From the NCBI GenBank assembly GCA_014236755.1, contig JACCKY010000006.1, forward strand, positions 27,012 through 91,011: a DNA stretch of 64,000 nucleotides. Reading direction: 5' to 3'. The notes beneath the pieces are model-generated. The model did no database searches and was not told the origin of the DNA. It saw only the letters and a program-made list of their open reading frames with translations. The stretch comes from Candidatus Petromonas tenebris (GTDB lineage Bacteria; Bacillota; Clostridia; Peptostreptococcales; Caminicellaceae). The position numbers and the translations under genes were made by a program. How positions within the stretch are numbered: position 1 is the stretch's first letter; every line of letters begins with the position of its first letter. Positions 37,787-47,469 of the stretch are shown here, in pieces.

Positions 37787-38869
37787 TTATCTTAACATTT
37801 CAAGTAAAAGCTTTTTGTTTTCTTCAGCTTTCTCCTTCAGCAATTCGGCTATTCCTTGGGTTTTAAGGGATTCTACCATGTGTTGTCTTACAACTCTATC
37901 AAATTCTTTGTATAAATTCTCTAAATTCAACTTCTCTACTTTTCCAAGATTTTTTTGATCTGCAATTTTTAAAAAGGAATCTATTTTAGGGTCATATTCA
38001 ATCCCAAGCATTGGAACTCCCTGGATCGAAGCAAAAATCAAGGAATGAAGTCTCATTCCTATTAAAATCTCCAGTTTTCCAACTATACTTAAAATTTCCT
38101 GGGGTCTGTATTCTTTCTGCAAAACATAAGCTTTGTTTTTCATTTTGCTAATTATTTCTTTTGAAAGGTCACTGTCCTTAGGTACCTGCATTGGTATGAA
38201 TAGTACTTCAAAGCCCTTTTCTACTATATAATCTGCAAACTCAGCCATTATATCTCTAAAGTTTTCTGAAAATACCCAAGGTCTCACTGAAATGCCGACT
38301 AATGGTTTATCCCCAGGTATGCATTCCTCTTGAATAATTTTTTCAAGCTCATCAGTAGCAATATCATCAAGTGCGTAGGTTGCATCAATTGTTACATCTA
38401 TCTCTTTTGTTATACCTATTTTCTGCATAAGTTGTTTTGAGTCATTATCTCTTAAAATAATTTTGTCTACCTTGTTAACTATTTTGCGTACTAAATACCT
38501 ATTCCATTCTTTATTTACAGGACCAAATCCGTTGCTGAAGAAAACAACCGGTTTTTCATAAAATTTAGACATAAGTATCAGACCCAGATAATAGATAATG
38601 GAACGGTTGCTAGTCACATCCTGAAGTAGAGATCCACCACCACTTATAACGAGGTCACATCTCTTTATTGCTTTGATAATCTCTCTTATATCATTTCTGC
38701 TTACACCTTTAATATTATGGATTTTTTCAGTATATTTTACATTGTAAGACAAAGCTGATATATCAATTGATGGATTGATTTCCCTTAACGTCTTTATAAT
38801 TGAAGACAATATCGCTTCATCTCCTATATTCTTAAATCCATAGTATCCGAAAATAAAGACCTTTTTCAT
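37787..38869 (-). CDS. csaB: Polysaccharide pyruvyl transferase CsaB
   Basis: Transferase of 360 residues that adds a pyruvate ketal to cell-wall polysaccharide, creating the ligand for SLH-domain S-layer proteins in relatives. The opening is KKVFIFGYYGFKNIGDEAIL, with SGGGSLLQDVTSNRSIIYYL and IGMRLHSLIFASIQGVPMLG, all CsaB hallmarks. I place the start at 38869 behind GAGAGG. A longer open frame runs to 39061, but its extra residues come from a repeat-derived spacer. Confidence 0.9.
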   Translation of the reverse strand: MKKVFIFGYYGFKNIGDEAILSSIIKTLREINPSIDISALSYNVKYTEKIHNIKGVSRNDIREIIKAIKRCDLVISGGGSLLQDVTSNRSIIYYLGLILMSKFYEKPVVFFSNGFGPVNKEWNRYLVRKIVNKVDKIILRDNDSKQLMQKIGITKEIDVTIDATYALDDIATDELEKIIQEECIPGDKPLVGISVRPWVFSENFRDIMAEFADYIVEKGFEVLFIPMQVPKDSDLSKEIISKMKNKAYVLQKEYRPQEILSIVGKLEILIGMRLHSLIFASIQGVPMLGIEYDPKIDSFLKIADQKNLGKVEKLNLENLYKEFDRVVRQHMVESLKTQGIAELLKEKAEENKKLLLEMLR

Positions 38870-38984
38870 TTTCATTTCCTCTCTTCCATAATGAAGAACT
38901 GACCTTTTTATTGTATAAACTTCCAACTTTGAAATTGAAGCTAAAAGAACGTTCATTCCGACAAGGATTTGGAGAAAACTAAGC

Positions 38985-39048
38985 TTTAGGCAAAAGGTGA
39001 CAAGTAACAGGAAGAGCCCTAAAGACTGACCTGAATATCTTAACCTAG
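38985..39048 (-). repeat. Heptamer-based repeat, degenerate copy G
   Basis: GGTGACAAGTAACAGGAAGA and CCCTAAAGA align with the corresponding middle part of copy C. It lies in the spacer between the ligase-like gene and csaB, where it keeps an open but probably untranslated frame. Confidence 0.6.
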
Positions 39049-39090
39049 GCCTTAACCTCAACCTAAAAATCAGCTCTGCTGTTTTTTTAA

Positions 39091-40419
39091 CTAAATCACT
39101 TGTAAGTCATTCTCTTTTCTTTTATATGAAGCTGCAATTAATCCAACAATCAGCCAAAATGAAAATACTATTCTATAATCAAATAAAACATGTTCTACAA
39201 GTCCATGAAACAAAAGTCCTGAAACCGCACCCATAGAAGCAACAGATATTCTCTTATAAAAAGAATCCTTTGATTGTAAAATAGTCAAAACTCCCATGAC
39301 ATAAGTTTTTAATATGTTGTAAAAAAAGATTATCAATCCTAAAAGACCTGTTTCAATGGCTATCTGCAAATACACATTGTGTGCATGAGCAGCTTTAATT
39401 CCTCCCAAGGTATAGTTTGGATAAGCTTTTATAAATGCTGCGTATCCAAGACCTACCCCGCTTATCCAAAAGTCCTTTAACATTTTTAAAGCAGCTGACC
39501 ATATTAGGAATCTGTAGGCATTAGATGTATCTTTAAGATTTGCTATACTCTTTATCCTGTCTATTACAACATCAGGCAAAAAGAAAAGCGATACTATTCC
39601 TAATAATATTCCTATAGGAACAATCCTCTTTTCTTCAAAAATTAAAATTGTAAATAGTGCAATAGCAAAGCCTATCCACCCCCCTCTAGAAAAGGTTAGA
39701 ACAAGGCATAATATATTGATAGATGCCACAATTCCCATGAGTATTTTTCTATATATGTTTTTACTGTCTAAAAATAGAGCTATAGCTAAGCTGCAAACTA
39801 TAACCAGATATTCTGCTAAAATGTTTGGATTGCCCATTATTGAAAAGGCCCTAGCCTCAAGGTCAGGATTAGACTTCACATCAACCCAAGCCCGGTGTCC
39901 TATTTCTCCCGTAAAATACTGATATATCCCCAGCATAGATACTAGAGTAGCACTTATAATAAATAATATTAGCAGATAATTGATTTGTTTTCTATTCAGT
40001 CCCTTAGCAACCATTATTACCAGGAAAATAATTGACGTGTAAAGAAAAAGCTCCTTTAAACTTTGTTTAAAAGTAATAGATGTAAAAGATGAAACTAAAA
40101 GTATTATAAAAAATAATAATATAGGTCCATCTATTTCAGTTGTTTTCAAAGTTTTTTGATAATATATATGCCTTATCAAAAAACAGGTAAAGGTATAAAA
40201 GATGAGCAGAGCTATATATTTAAAGGTAATAGCCGGCATGGCCATTACTGCAATATAAATTCCTATCTCATACCTCCACAATATAGTCGGTAAGAGTATG
40301 AGTCCTAGAAATAAAAACATATTGGCCTTTGTAGGGAGAATATTTAAAGTTATTCCCAAGATAAGACTTAGCACTAAAACTATACCCATTTTTTTATGCT
40401 TTTGTAAAACATAATTCAT
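39091..40419 (-). CDS. O-antigen ligase / polymerase-like membrane protein
   Basis: A 442-residue protein with about eleven to twelve membrane segments and a Wzy_C-type region. The segment LTFSRGGWIGFAIAL and the large loop before HAHNVYLQIAIETGLLGLI are characteristic of WaaL/RfaL and Wzy proteins. It likely polymerises or ligates the cluster's glycan. Start ATG follows AGGAGAG. Confidence 0.88.
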   Translation of the reverse strand: MNYVLQKHKKMGIVLVLSLILGITLNILPTKANMFLFLGLILLPTILWRYEIGIYIAVMAMPAITFKYIALLIFYTFTCFLIRHIYYQKTLKTTEIDGPILLFFIILLVSSFTSITFKQSLKELFLYTSIIFLVIMVAKGLNRKQINYLLILFIISATLVSMLGIYQYFTGEIGHRAWVDVKSNPDLEARAFSIMGNPNILAEYLVIVCSLAIALFLDSKNIYRKILMGIVASINILCLVLTFSRGGWIGFAIALFTILIFEEKRIVPIGILLGIVSLFFLPDVVIDRIKSIANLKDTSNAYRFLIWSAALKMLKDFWISGVGLGYAAFIKAYPNYTLGGIKAAHAHNVYLQIAIETGLLGLIIFFYNILKTYVMGVLTILQSKDSFYKRISVASMGAVSGLLFHGLVEHVLFDYRIVFSFWLIVGLIAASYKRKENDLQVI

Positions 40420-40449
40420 GTTTTTTCTCTCCTAATCTTTTTTAGTCAA

Positions 40450-40980
40450 TTATTTAACATCATTTGTGATCTTATAAAAAAATTTAAAGGCCCGACTTTC
40501 TTTAATCATGAGTATATAATCTATATCAAAAATATATAAAATAAAAAAAGTAACAGTCAAAGCAATGATATGCTTATTTCCTATTAATGTAAAATTACCT
40601 GCAGCCACCTTTGTTAGCATGTTGAAGGTTAGCGTAAGGGCTAGAAACGCAAATAAGCCTCTTATCATATTTTTACTCCTATCTGAAACTAGACTCCTAA
40701 AACTCCTTACAAAAAAGCTATTTTGGAGTCTACTATCAATCGTTGCTCTTTCTGTGTCTATTATACTGTATATAAAAACCATAATTTTAGAATATAATTT
40801 ACAGATAAAGCTCCTTTTTAGTAAAACTGAGTTGGTATTACTTAAACTGATAAATATTTTGCTATTTATCACTGCACTAAATAATAAGGACAATAACTTC
40901 GATACATAATTGACAATTTTACTATTAATGTATATTTTTTTCATATTTACATATATTCTATAGACTAAACTGTCTTTCAT
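40450..40980 (-). CDS. Unknown membrane protein of the polysaccharide cluster
   Basis: A 176-residue protein I do not recognise. It has a basic, amphipathic N-terminal half (~1-100, with serine-rich hydrophobic stretches) and two clear membrane segments near 107-128 and 133-155. A charged tail (IKESRAFKFFYKITNDVK) ends it. It starts at ATG behind AAGGAG. Its place between the ligase-like and DUF4330 genes points to glycan assembly or anchoring. Confidence 0.7.
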   Translation of the reverse strand: MKDSLVYRIYVNMKKIYINSKIVNYVSKLLSLLFSAVINSKIFISLSNTNSVLLKRSFICKLYSKIMVFIYSIIDTERATIDSRLQNSFFVRSFRSLVSDRSKNMIRGLFAFLALTLTFNMLTKVAAGNFTLIGNKHIIALTVTFFILYIFDIDYILMIKESRAFKFFYKITNDVK

Positions 40981-40996
40981 AGAAACAGCTCCTTAA

Positions 40997-41485
40997 CTAA
41001 TGTTCAATAATTTTTACAACTCTAGTCCTTACAGCGTAATATTTATGGTTAAGTACAATAGTACCTCCAATTTTAACCTCTTTGCTTGCTATAGATATTG
41101 CATTATTACTGGCTATTCCTCTGCACTCTAGTGTTATATATACGTCATATTTACCCTCTACCTCTGAATTGACAATTTTTCCGTCTGCGGTCTCAACCTG
41201 CTCGTAGTGGGGTTTAACTTCTTTTTTAACTATTTTACCAAAAACTAAATTGCTGTCATATTCTCTAACCACATCTCCAACCTTTATTGTATCTACAGTA
41301 ACCTGTCTTATATCCTCTATCCATAACGTTACGGTAATATCCGATTCATTTAATGTTACCTTTTTATCTAAGTATAAGTATTTATATGACGCTCCTCCGA
41401 TTAAAGCTAATATTAAAAGAATAACCATTAAATCAAAGAGGTTAACTCTACCAAATAATCTTCCCTTTTCATCAATAAACTTCAT
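40997..41485 (-). CDS. DUF4330 family membrane-anchored protein
   Basis: A 162-residue protein with a short cytoplasmic N-terminus (MKFIDEKGRLFGRVNLFDL), one membrane segment (~17-36) and an outer beta-rich domain with paired repeat-like segments (VKVGDVVREYDS; KEVKIGGTIVL). It matches DUF4330 proteins, common in clostridial glycan clusters and without known function. ATG follows AAGGAGG. Confidence 0.8.
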   Translation of the reverse strand: MKFIDEKGRLFGRVNLFDLMVILLILALIGGASYKYLYLDKKVTLNESDITVTLWIEDIRQVTVDTIKVGDVVREYDSNLVFGKIVKKEVKPHYEQVETADGKIVNSEVEGKYDVYITLECRGIASNNAISIASKEVKIGGTIVLNHKYYAVRTRVVKIIEH

Positions 41486-41497
41486 CCTATGTCCTCC

Positions 41498-42625
41498 TTA
41501 ACCCTTTCTTTTTATAACTTCCCTATATATTTCAATATGTTTTGCTGCCATTGTTTCTGTTGAAAAATGTTTTTTGACATAAGTATAAAACTTTTCTCCC
41601 ATCATAATCCTTTGTTTTTCATCCACTGCCAATTTTACTAAAAATCTGCCTAAGGCATCGCTATCTCCTACATTAAATAGGTATCCCGTTTCTCCATGGC
41701 AAATCATGTCCTTGATACCTCCAACACTAGTACTTATGGCAGTTTTTTTCATTCTTGCACCTTCCAAAATGACAAAGGGGAAACTTTCACTGTAGGATGT
41801 CAGAGTATTTATATCTATGGCATTAAAAAAATCATATGGATTGCTTACAAACCCAAGAAAATGGGTTATATCATTTATTCCAAGCTCCTCAGAATATCTT
41901 TTTAGCTTTTGTTTTTCCTCCCCTTCACCTGCTATTAAAAATCTCAAGTTTTTATTCTTTGTATATGCCTTTGAAGCTCCTTCTAAAAAGACCTTAATTC
42001 CCTTTACTGGATCAAGACGAGCCATAATTCCTATAAGAATTTCTTCTTCTTTGTAACCGATGTCATATTGCTTTAAAAAATCCTTTCGATCCCTATAGCT
42101 TATTGTTTCATTAAAATCTATTCCATTGTATACTGAAAAAATTTTTTCCTCTGGAAAGCCTCTGTGAATGAGCATTTCCTTAAAGTTATCTGAAACCCCG
42201 ATAAAGTAATCTATAAGCCTCAATGAAATTGCATTGGTTTTTCTAAATAATACGTTCTTAAAATAATTTCCCAGGAAATCATCCAACTTATAATCACTAT
42301 GAATAGTAGTTATTACCGTCATATCCAAGAAGATCTTAAGTATGGCGGATATAAAGTTAGCCCTTGCTCCGTGTGAATGTATAATATCGTACTTTTCATT
42401 CTTTATTTTGTTAATCAGCTGCTTAATAGCAGCAAAGTCTATTCTGCTTTTTTGTTCAAATATCTGAATATCTATACCCGCTCTTCGAGCATCCTTGGAG
42501 AATTCTCCCTCCATAAAGCAAACCAGCTGTACATCTATATGCTTTTGTAGCTCTTTAAGTAGACTTATAACATGGGTTTTTGCCCCACCTGTATCTCCAC
42601 CGCTAATCAGATGTAATATTTTCAT
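41498..42625 (-). CDS. Glycosyltransferase family 4 protein
   Basis: GT-B glycosyltransferase, 375 residues. The N-terminal domain opens MKILHLISGGDTGGAKTHVI. The C-terminal nucleotide-sugar domain has GIMARLDPVKGIKVFLEGA, LIAGEGEEKQKLK and SESFPFVILEGARMKKTAI, giving the E-x7-E pattern. Sugar and acceptor cannot be read. Its ribosome site is weak. Confidence 0.88.
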   Translation of the reverse strand: MKILHLISGGDTGGAKTHVISLLKELQKHIDVQLVCFMEGEFSKDARRAGIDIQIFEQKSRIDFAAIKQLINKIKNEKYDIIHSHGARANFISAILKIFLDMTVITTIHSDYKLDDFLGNYFKNVLFRKTNAISLRLIDYFIGVSDNFKEMLIHRGFPEEKIFSVYNGIDFNETISYRDRKDFLKQYDIGYKEEEILIGIMARLDPVKGIKVFLEGASKAYTKNKNLRFLIAGEGEEKQKLKRYSEELGINDITHFLGFVSNPYDFFNAIDINTLTSYSESFPFVILEGARMKKTAISTSVGGIKDMICHGETGYLFNVGDSDALGRFLVKLAVDEKQRIMMGEKFYTYVKKHFSTETMAAKHIEIYREVIKRKG

Positions 42626-42725
42626 TTAAATCTGCCGATTTAGCAGCTGCCTCCCTTCCTTTGTCAGCTGTAGGTTACCAGTTTAAAGTATTATGATCGA
42701 ACTTTAAACTTTAAAATTCTATGAA

Positions 42726-43847
42726 TTATGAAGTTTCCTGTTCATAAACGGCTGAAATTATTTGATCAACTCTACGTTCCCATGAGTTTTCCATAGCAAA
42801 ATTTTTTCTGCTTTCTCTTTCTTTATCATCATCTCTTTGTAATACAACACCTATTTTTTCTACAAATTCATCTTCGTTTTTGCAAACCTCAATTATACCA
42901 TTTAAATTTTTAACCTGCTGAAATTCAGTAGATACAACCGGATATCCAAAATAACAGTACTGAAAAACCTTATTTGAGTTTACAGTTTTAAGTCTTGGAT
43001 AAGTCTTTTCTGAAACAAATGGAATCAGTCCTATATCTAGGCCTGCAAAGTAACATCCTATTTGATCTTTATCTTTTTCTCCAAGATAATGTATATTGTC
43101 GTTTTTACATAGTTTTTCTATCTCTTCAGCCCTATCCGTTGGACCTATTAAAATAAAATCATATTCAGGATATTTTTTTGCGCATTTTTCAATCAAGTCA
43201 AGATTTACCCATTCAAAAATACCTCCAATAAATCCACACTTTGGTCTTTTGAATTTATTTGATAAAACATCCTTGGCTTCTTGAAATTCATCAAGGTCGA
43301 CACCATTTTTAACTAAATACGTATTTTTGTTCTCCTTTACTTTTTGCTCTAATTCTTCGGCTGTAACAAATATGCAATCGGATTTCTTAATGGCTTCATC
43401 TTCGTATTCCAATATCTTATTCTTCCATTTTTCATTAGTTGCGAATTGACTTAAATCATCGCTTATATCATAACATACTGTCCCCTTACTGTTTCTACTT
43501 TTTTCAACTGCCCTAATCCAGTAGGGTGTTTCTATAATTATAAGGGGATTGTCGAATAATTTAAATATTTTTTTTAATTGTTTTGTCATAATTAAATCAT
43601 TTAATCTATAAACGGGAGAAATTTTCCCTTTAAAATAGGGTAGAGCCGGTAGTCCTACTACCATTACTCTCTTATACTTTTTGATATTAGGTTTTAAGTT
43701 TAAATCTGCAAGAGCAGATATATTTTCCTTCTGTATATAAATGACTTTAAAACCCTTTTTATCAAAGTATTTTGCTAACATATGGGATCTGTGTAAAAGC
43801 TTACTTTCCCAGTTTATTAGAGAAAAAATAACTACTTCTCTTGTCAT
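42726..43847 (-). CDS. Glycosyltransferase, GT-B fold
   Basis: A 373-residue glycosyltransferase-like protein. It opens EVVIFSLINWESKLLHRSHM and has SDCIFVTAEELEQKVKENKN, CGFIGGIFEWVNLDLIEKCA, YDFILIGPTDRAEEI and GLIPFVSEKTYPRLKTVNSN. This resembles TuaH-type transferases of teichuronic-acid clusters. Substrate unknown. The 100 bases between it and the next gene hold nothing distinct. Confidence 0.82.
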   Translation of the reverse strand: MTREVVIFSLINWESKLLHRSHMLAKYFDKKGFKVIYIQKENISALADLNLKPNIKKYKRVMVVGLPALPYFKGKISPVYRLNDLIMTKQLKKIFKLFDNPLIIIETPYWIRAVEKSRNSKGTVCYDISDDLSQFATNEKWKNKILEYEDEAIKKSDCIFVTAEELEQKVKENKNTYLVKNGVDLDEFQEAKDVLSNKFKRPKCGFIGGIFEWVNLDLIEKCAKKYPEYDFILIGPTDRAEEIEKLCKNDNIHYLGEKDKDQIGCYFAGLDIGLIPFVSEKTYPRLKTVNSNKVFQYCYFGYPVVSTEFQQVKNLNGIIEVCKNEDEFVEKIGVVLQRDDDKERESRKNFAMENSWERRVDQIISAVYEQETS

Positions 43848-43876
43848 TTTAAACTTCCCTTCAAATTCTTTTTCTT

Positions 43877-44401
43877 CTATTTTCGATACCTAATAATTCT
43901 GGCAGGATTTCCTCCAACGATAGCATAGGAAGGTACATCTTTAGTAACTACGGCCCCTGCACCTACAACAGAACCCCTTCCTATTTTGATTCCTGGAAGT
44001 ATAATAGCCCTAGCACCTATCCATACATCATCTTCAATTTCTACCATCTCTTTAGGAGTTTCCCCTTGCTGAATCATTGGAATATTGATATCATCTATTT
44101 TGTGATTTGAAGTATATATTATAATCTCTGGTCCCATCATAACATCTTTCCCTATTTTCAGGGGACCTGATACCCGAGAATTTATACCTAATCCTGAGTT
44201 ATCTCCAATCTCAATCTCTGAGCCACTTCCAAAGTAGGTTCCATGTTCTATGTTAACATTTTTTCCTATCTTCCTAAATATCTCTTTGCATAAAACATAT
44301 CGCATTTTTTTTGCCCCAAAGGAATAGGGACTCTGAGAAGAAGGCAGATGTCTGCCTATAAGATAGTATAATATAAGGCATATGGTTCTTTTGATTCCCA
44401 T
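43877..44401 (-). CDS. Acyltransferase with left-handed beta-helix (hexapeptide repeats)
   Basis: A 174-residue LbH acetyltransferase of the CysE/LacA/WbbJ group. Hexapeptide repeats run from NIEHGTYFGSGSEIEIGDN to IGRGSVVGAGAVVTKDVPSY, and the end is the usual PARIIR. The catalytic histidine is probably in YTSNHKIDD. Likely O-acetylates a cluster sugar. Confidence 0.88.
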   Translation of the reverse strand: MGIKRTICLILYYLIGRHLPSSQSPYSFGAKKMRYVLCKEIFRKIGKNVNIEHGTYFGSGSEIEIGDNSGLGINSRVSGPLKIGKDVMMGPEIIIYTSNHKIDDINIPMIQQGETPKEMVEIEDDVWIGARAIILPGIKIGRGSVVGAGAVVTKDVPSYAIVGGNPARIIRYRK

Positions 44402-44405
44402 TTAT

Positions 44406-45962
44406 TCACCTCTTACATAGATTTATAATATAATTGTCAATCACATATTTTGTTTCTTCCACCTTAAATAGCATTGTCAAAGCTGCATAACTTACAATGC
44501 CAAAAAGTACGCTTCCAGCTAATATTATTCCTTTATTTATAAGGGACCCTGCATCTATTATAGTCTCTAATCCTTTATAGGAATATATTACTACGAAAGC
44601 CATTATCGATGCAGAGACAGCTACTTTAATAAACTGTTTCATTATTCCCGTACTATCAAATTTGCCTATTTTTCTCGTCAAAGCTGTAAAGAGTAAAACT
44701 CCGTTACAAATTGTTGCAATAGATGTGGCTAATGCTAGGCCTCCCAGATCCATTACCCTAATAAGCATAAAATTTAATACAATATTTATAATAACACTGA
44801 ATATTCCCATTTTCATAGGAGTTTTAGTATCTCCCAGAGCAAAAAATCCCTTGTTGAAAACCTCCTGTAGTCCAAAACCTATCATACCTACGGAATAAAA
44901 TGCAAGGGCAATTCTTGTCATTTCAACAGCCCTTTCATCAAAGGCTCCTCTTCTAAAAGCAACTTCTATGATTGGTGTTCTCAAAATTATGAGTCCTACA
45001 GTCATTGGAAGTAATATATATATTAATCCCTTAATTGTTGAAGTAATCTCTTTCTTTAGGTTATTAAAATCCTTCAAGCTGATATTTTCTGCAAATCTCG
45101 GAAAGAGCACCGTACTTATCCCATATATGGTAGTGGTGGAAATTGCAGTATAAATTATATATGCATAATTTAGTGCTGAAACCTTCCCCTTCGATAAAGT
45201 AGATGCAAGGCTGGAATCCACTAACGTGTTTACATTATAAACAGCCGTAGCCAACAATATGGGCCAAATAAGCTTAAAAAAACTTTTTACATCTTTGTCT
45301 TTAAAATCAAAATTTAGTTTTATCTTAAAGTCTTTCTTTAACAGATATGGCAGTTGAATTAAAAATTGAGCAATCCATCCTATAAGAGTAACTACTCCTA
45401 AACCCATTATGCCATATTTATCTGAAAACAATAATAAATAAATTATTAGTACAAAATTATAAGGAATACTTATAATTGAAGTTATTGAAAACTGTCCAAA
45501 AGACTGTAAAATCGATACAAATATATATGTAATAAATACACAAGCCAAAATAGGAAACATTATCCTTATCAAAGACACAGTAAGTGAGAGCTGCTTTCCT
45601 TCAAATCCAATAGCTATATATCTAGCATAGTATGGAGATAAAGCTATCCCAAGGGAAACAATAACCAGTGCACCCGCCATTAATATGGTGAATATTTTAT
45701 TAGCAAAAGCAAAAGCCTTATCCTTCTCTCCCCTAGATAAATATTTTACTACTATGGGTATCATCGTAGTAGTTATGGCGCTTCCTACACTCATAAAAAC
45801 AATAGCCGTAATTTTTAATGCTACAAAATAAGCATCAGTCGCAGGTGTAGCACCAAATCGTTCTGCAATAAATACTTCTCTAAAAAAGCCAAAAAATTTA
45901 GAAGCTATAGTAAGGCAAATAACCAAAATAACAGTATTTACAGTTTTTCTACCACTCGACAT
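44406..45962 (-). CDS. MurJ/MviN-type lipid-linked glycan flippase
   Basis: MOP-superfamily protein of 518 residues with about 14 membrane segments. The start SSGRKTVNTVILVICLTIAS leads to FFREVFIAERFGATPATDAYF, a MurJ hallmark. It may move lipid II or the cluster's own lipid-linked glycan across the membrane; gene position favours the latter or a dual role. The ATG at 45962 follows GGAGG. Confidence 0.88.
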   Translation of the reverse strand: MSSGRKTVNTVILVICLTIASKFFGFFREVFIAERFGATPATDAYFVALKITAIVFMSVGSAITTTMIPIVVKYLSRGEKDKAFAFANKIFTILMAGALVIVSLGIALSPYYARYIAIGFEGKQLSLTVSLIRIMFPILACVFITYIFVSILQSFGQFSITSIISIPYNFVLIIYLLLFSDKYGIMGLGVVTLIGWIAQFLIQLPYLLKKDFKIKLNFDFKDKDVKSFFKLIWPILLATAVYNVNTLVDSSLASTLSKGKVSALNYAYIIYTAISTTTIYGISTVLFPRFAENISLKDFNNLKKEITSTIKGLIYILLPMTVGLIILRTPIIEVAFRRGAFDERAVEMTRIALAFYSVGMIGFGLQEVFNKGFFALGDTKTPMKMGIFSVIINIVLNFMLIRVMDLGGLALATSIATICNGVLLFTALTRKIGKFDSTGIMKQFIKVAVSASIMAFVVIYSYKGLETIIDAGSLINKGIILAGSVLFGIVSYAALTMLFKVEETKYVIDNYIINLCKR

Positions 45963-45993
45963 AAAAACCTCCAACTTTTATTACCCTTCACTA

Positions 45994-46548
45994 TTACTGA
46001 ATTGTATAACCGCCCTTTACCATAAAAATAGATTCCGTTACAGCCGCTGCACCTCTGCCATCATTTCGAGGAACTATTAGTAAATGATTTTGAGGAACAT
46101 TTTCACCGTATTTTAAATCTGCTCCCGCTGTAACATCGGCAAGTCCTCCTAATTTACTATCAATAACCGTTGCCTTTCCTGCCCTAAGAATCAGTTCACT
46201 ACTAGCTCCTAAAATAAGTTTCTTATTAGCAGGAACAGTAACGACTTCATAAACACTTGCGCCTGCTGCCTGATTATCATCCTTTGTTTGATCTTTTACA
46301 GCACTATCATTTAAATTTTCTATCTCTTTATTTAGAGTTTCAATAGAAGTATTAATTTTTTTTAGATTTTCATCTATATAATATTTAAGTTGTTCATTTC
46401 TCATTTCAACGTAGCTTTGAGTCACAATAGGATCTGATTCTGAGCCGGGTTCAGCACTTAGGGCTTTACTTATATATGGATATGTAATTAATACTGATAT
46501 TCCTAAAGCAAATATGTAGACTTTCTTTTTCTTTAGTATTTTAAGCAT
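45994..46548 (-). CDS. Exported protein of unknown function heading the polysaccharide cluster
   Basis: A 184-residue exported protein. A signal or anchor (KKVYIFALGISVLITYPYIS) is followed by a short coiled coil (~60-90, NTSIETLNKEIENLNDSA). The C-terminal domain contains VVTVPANKKLILGASSELIL, LGGLADVTAGADLKYGENVP and HLLIVPRNDGRGAAAV. I recall similar domains in clostridial and bacillar proteins but no function. The start at 46548 gives GGAG a spacing of six. It is the first gene of the cluster. Confidence 0.75.
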   Translation of the reverse strand: MLKILKKKKVYIFALGISVLITYPYISKALSAEPGSESDPIVTQSYVEMRNEQLKYYIDENLKKINTSIETLNKEIENLNDSAVKDQTKDDNQAAGASVYEVVTVPANKKLILGASSELILRAGKATVIDSKLGGLADVTAGADLKYGENVPQNHLLIVPRNDGRGAAAVTESIFMVKGGYTIQ

Positions 46549-46653
46549 GTCCATCTCCTTTCTATTTTATTATACATACATGCAAGTCTATTTTATCATA
46601 CATTTCATAAATACTTGCTAAAACAATTATTAATTTTTAATTACAAAATTAAT

Positions 46654-46684
46654 AAAACTCCCATCTACGTATTTAGACAGGAGC
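46654..46684 (-). terminator. Terminator of mazEF
   Basis: CTCCTGTCTA and TAGATGGGAG pair (with G-T wobbles) and are followed by TTTTATT on the minus strand, just after mazF. Confidence 0.65.
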
Positions 46685-46708
46685 CTTTATGTATGTATAT
46701 ATATTTTT

Positions 46709-47059
46709 TTATATATCAACAAGTCCTAAACTTACCATTAATCCATCATTAACCTTCTTCATCATTTCCTCATCAAGACGGCAGATTTTTTCTATGACCC
46801 TCCTTTTATCTATGGTTCTTATTTGTTCCAAAAGTACTACCGAATCTTTAGGCAGGCCATACTCCTTACCATCGATTTCAATGTGAGTAGGTAATTTGGC
46901 CTTATTAATTTGAGAAGTTATGGCCGCTATTATAACTGTAGGACTATATTTATTACCTATATCATTTTGTATAACTAATACTGGTCTTACGCCGCCCTGC
47001 TCTGACCCAACAACTGGACTCAAGTCTGCATAAAATATATCTCCTCTTCTAATTATCAA
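46709..47059 (-). CDS. mazF: mRNA interferase MazF (EndoA/NdoA type)
   Basis: Toxin of 116 residues, the exact length of Bacillus NdoA. It contains [30 protein letters not shown] and [13 protein letters not shown], almost identical to the Bacillus enzyme as I recall it. It cleaves single-stranded RNA at short sites. TTG at 47059 is the start; it overlaps the antitoxin end by 11 bases. A longer frame to 47101 would add an unrelated N-terminus. Confidence 0.96.
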   Translation of the reverse strand: MIIRRGDIFYADLSPVVGSEQGGVRPVLVIQNDIGNKYSPTVIIAAITSQINKAKLPTHIEIDGKEYGLPKDSVVLLEQIRTIDKRRVIEKICRLDEEMMKKVNDGLMVSLGLVDI

Positions 47060-47339
47060 TCCACTCACACTCCGCAGCCAGTTGAGACTCATATTTTTCA
47101 AGACAGCACAAATCAGTGTCTATTCCCATTTCAGCGTAAAACAGATTTATTGTTGCCATTTCTTTATACCCAATTTTCATAGATTCTCTCATTTCCATTC
47201 TTTTCCTCTCCCTTAAGTATAGCTTCATGGCCTCTCTTATGAATTCACTTCTGTTTCTCTTTTCTAATTTTACTATGTAGTCAACTTCCTGTAGTAAAGA
47301 ATCGGGAACACATACCATGATCTTCTTTGATTCGGCCAT
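47049..47339 (-). CDS. mazE: MazE-type antitoxin (EndoAI), ribbon-helix-helix
   Basis: Antitoxin of 96 residues. The N-terminal ribbon-helix-helix DNA-binding domain ([34 protein letters not shown]) is followed by a toxin-binding tail. It neutralises MazF and likely represses its own promoter. ATG at 47339 follows CGGAGGTG. It lies downstream of alr as in Bacillus. Confidence 0.92.
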   Translation of the reverse strand: MAESKKIMVCVPDSLLQEVDYIVKLEKRNRSEFIREAMKLYLRERKRMEMRESMKIGYKEMATINLFYAEMGIDTDLCCLEKYESQLAAECEWIDN

Positions 47340-47469
47340 AATGCACCTCCGAGGAAAATTTATCTGAACTATGAACATAATACACCATTATATTATTTCA
47401 TTAACAAATTTATTATATACTATTACTATAAGTGTGTCAATATAACTGTTTTTTTATTCAATAACCCTC

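Noticed and set aside
38870..39061. 64-residue extension of CsaB
   Set aside because: The extra codons come from a degenerate repeat copy and lack a ribosome site; CsaB begins at 38869.
46709..47339. Toxin-antitoxin pair as part of a mobile element
   Set aside because: The pair lies in its conserved position next to alr, as in Bacillus, with normal composition and no mobility genes.
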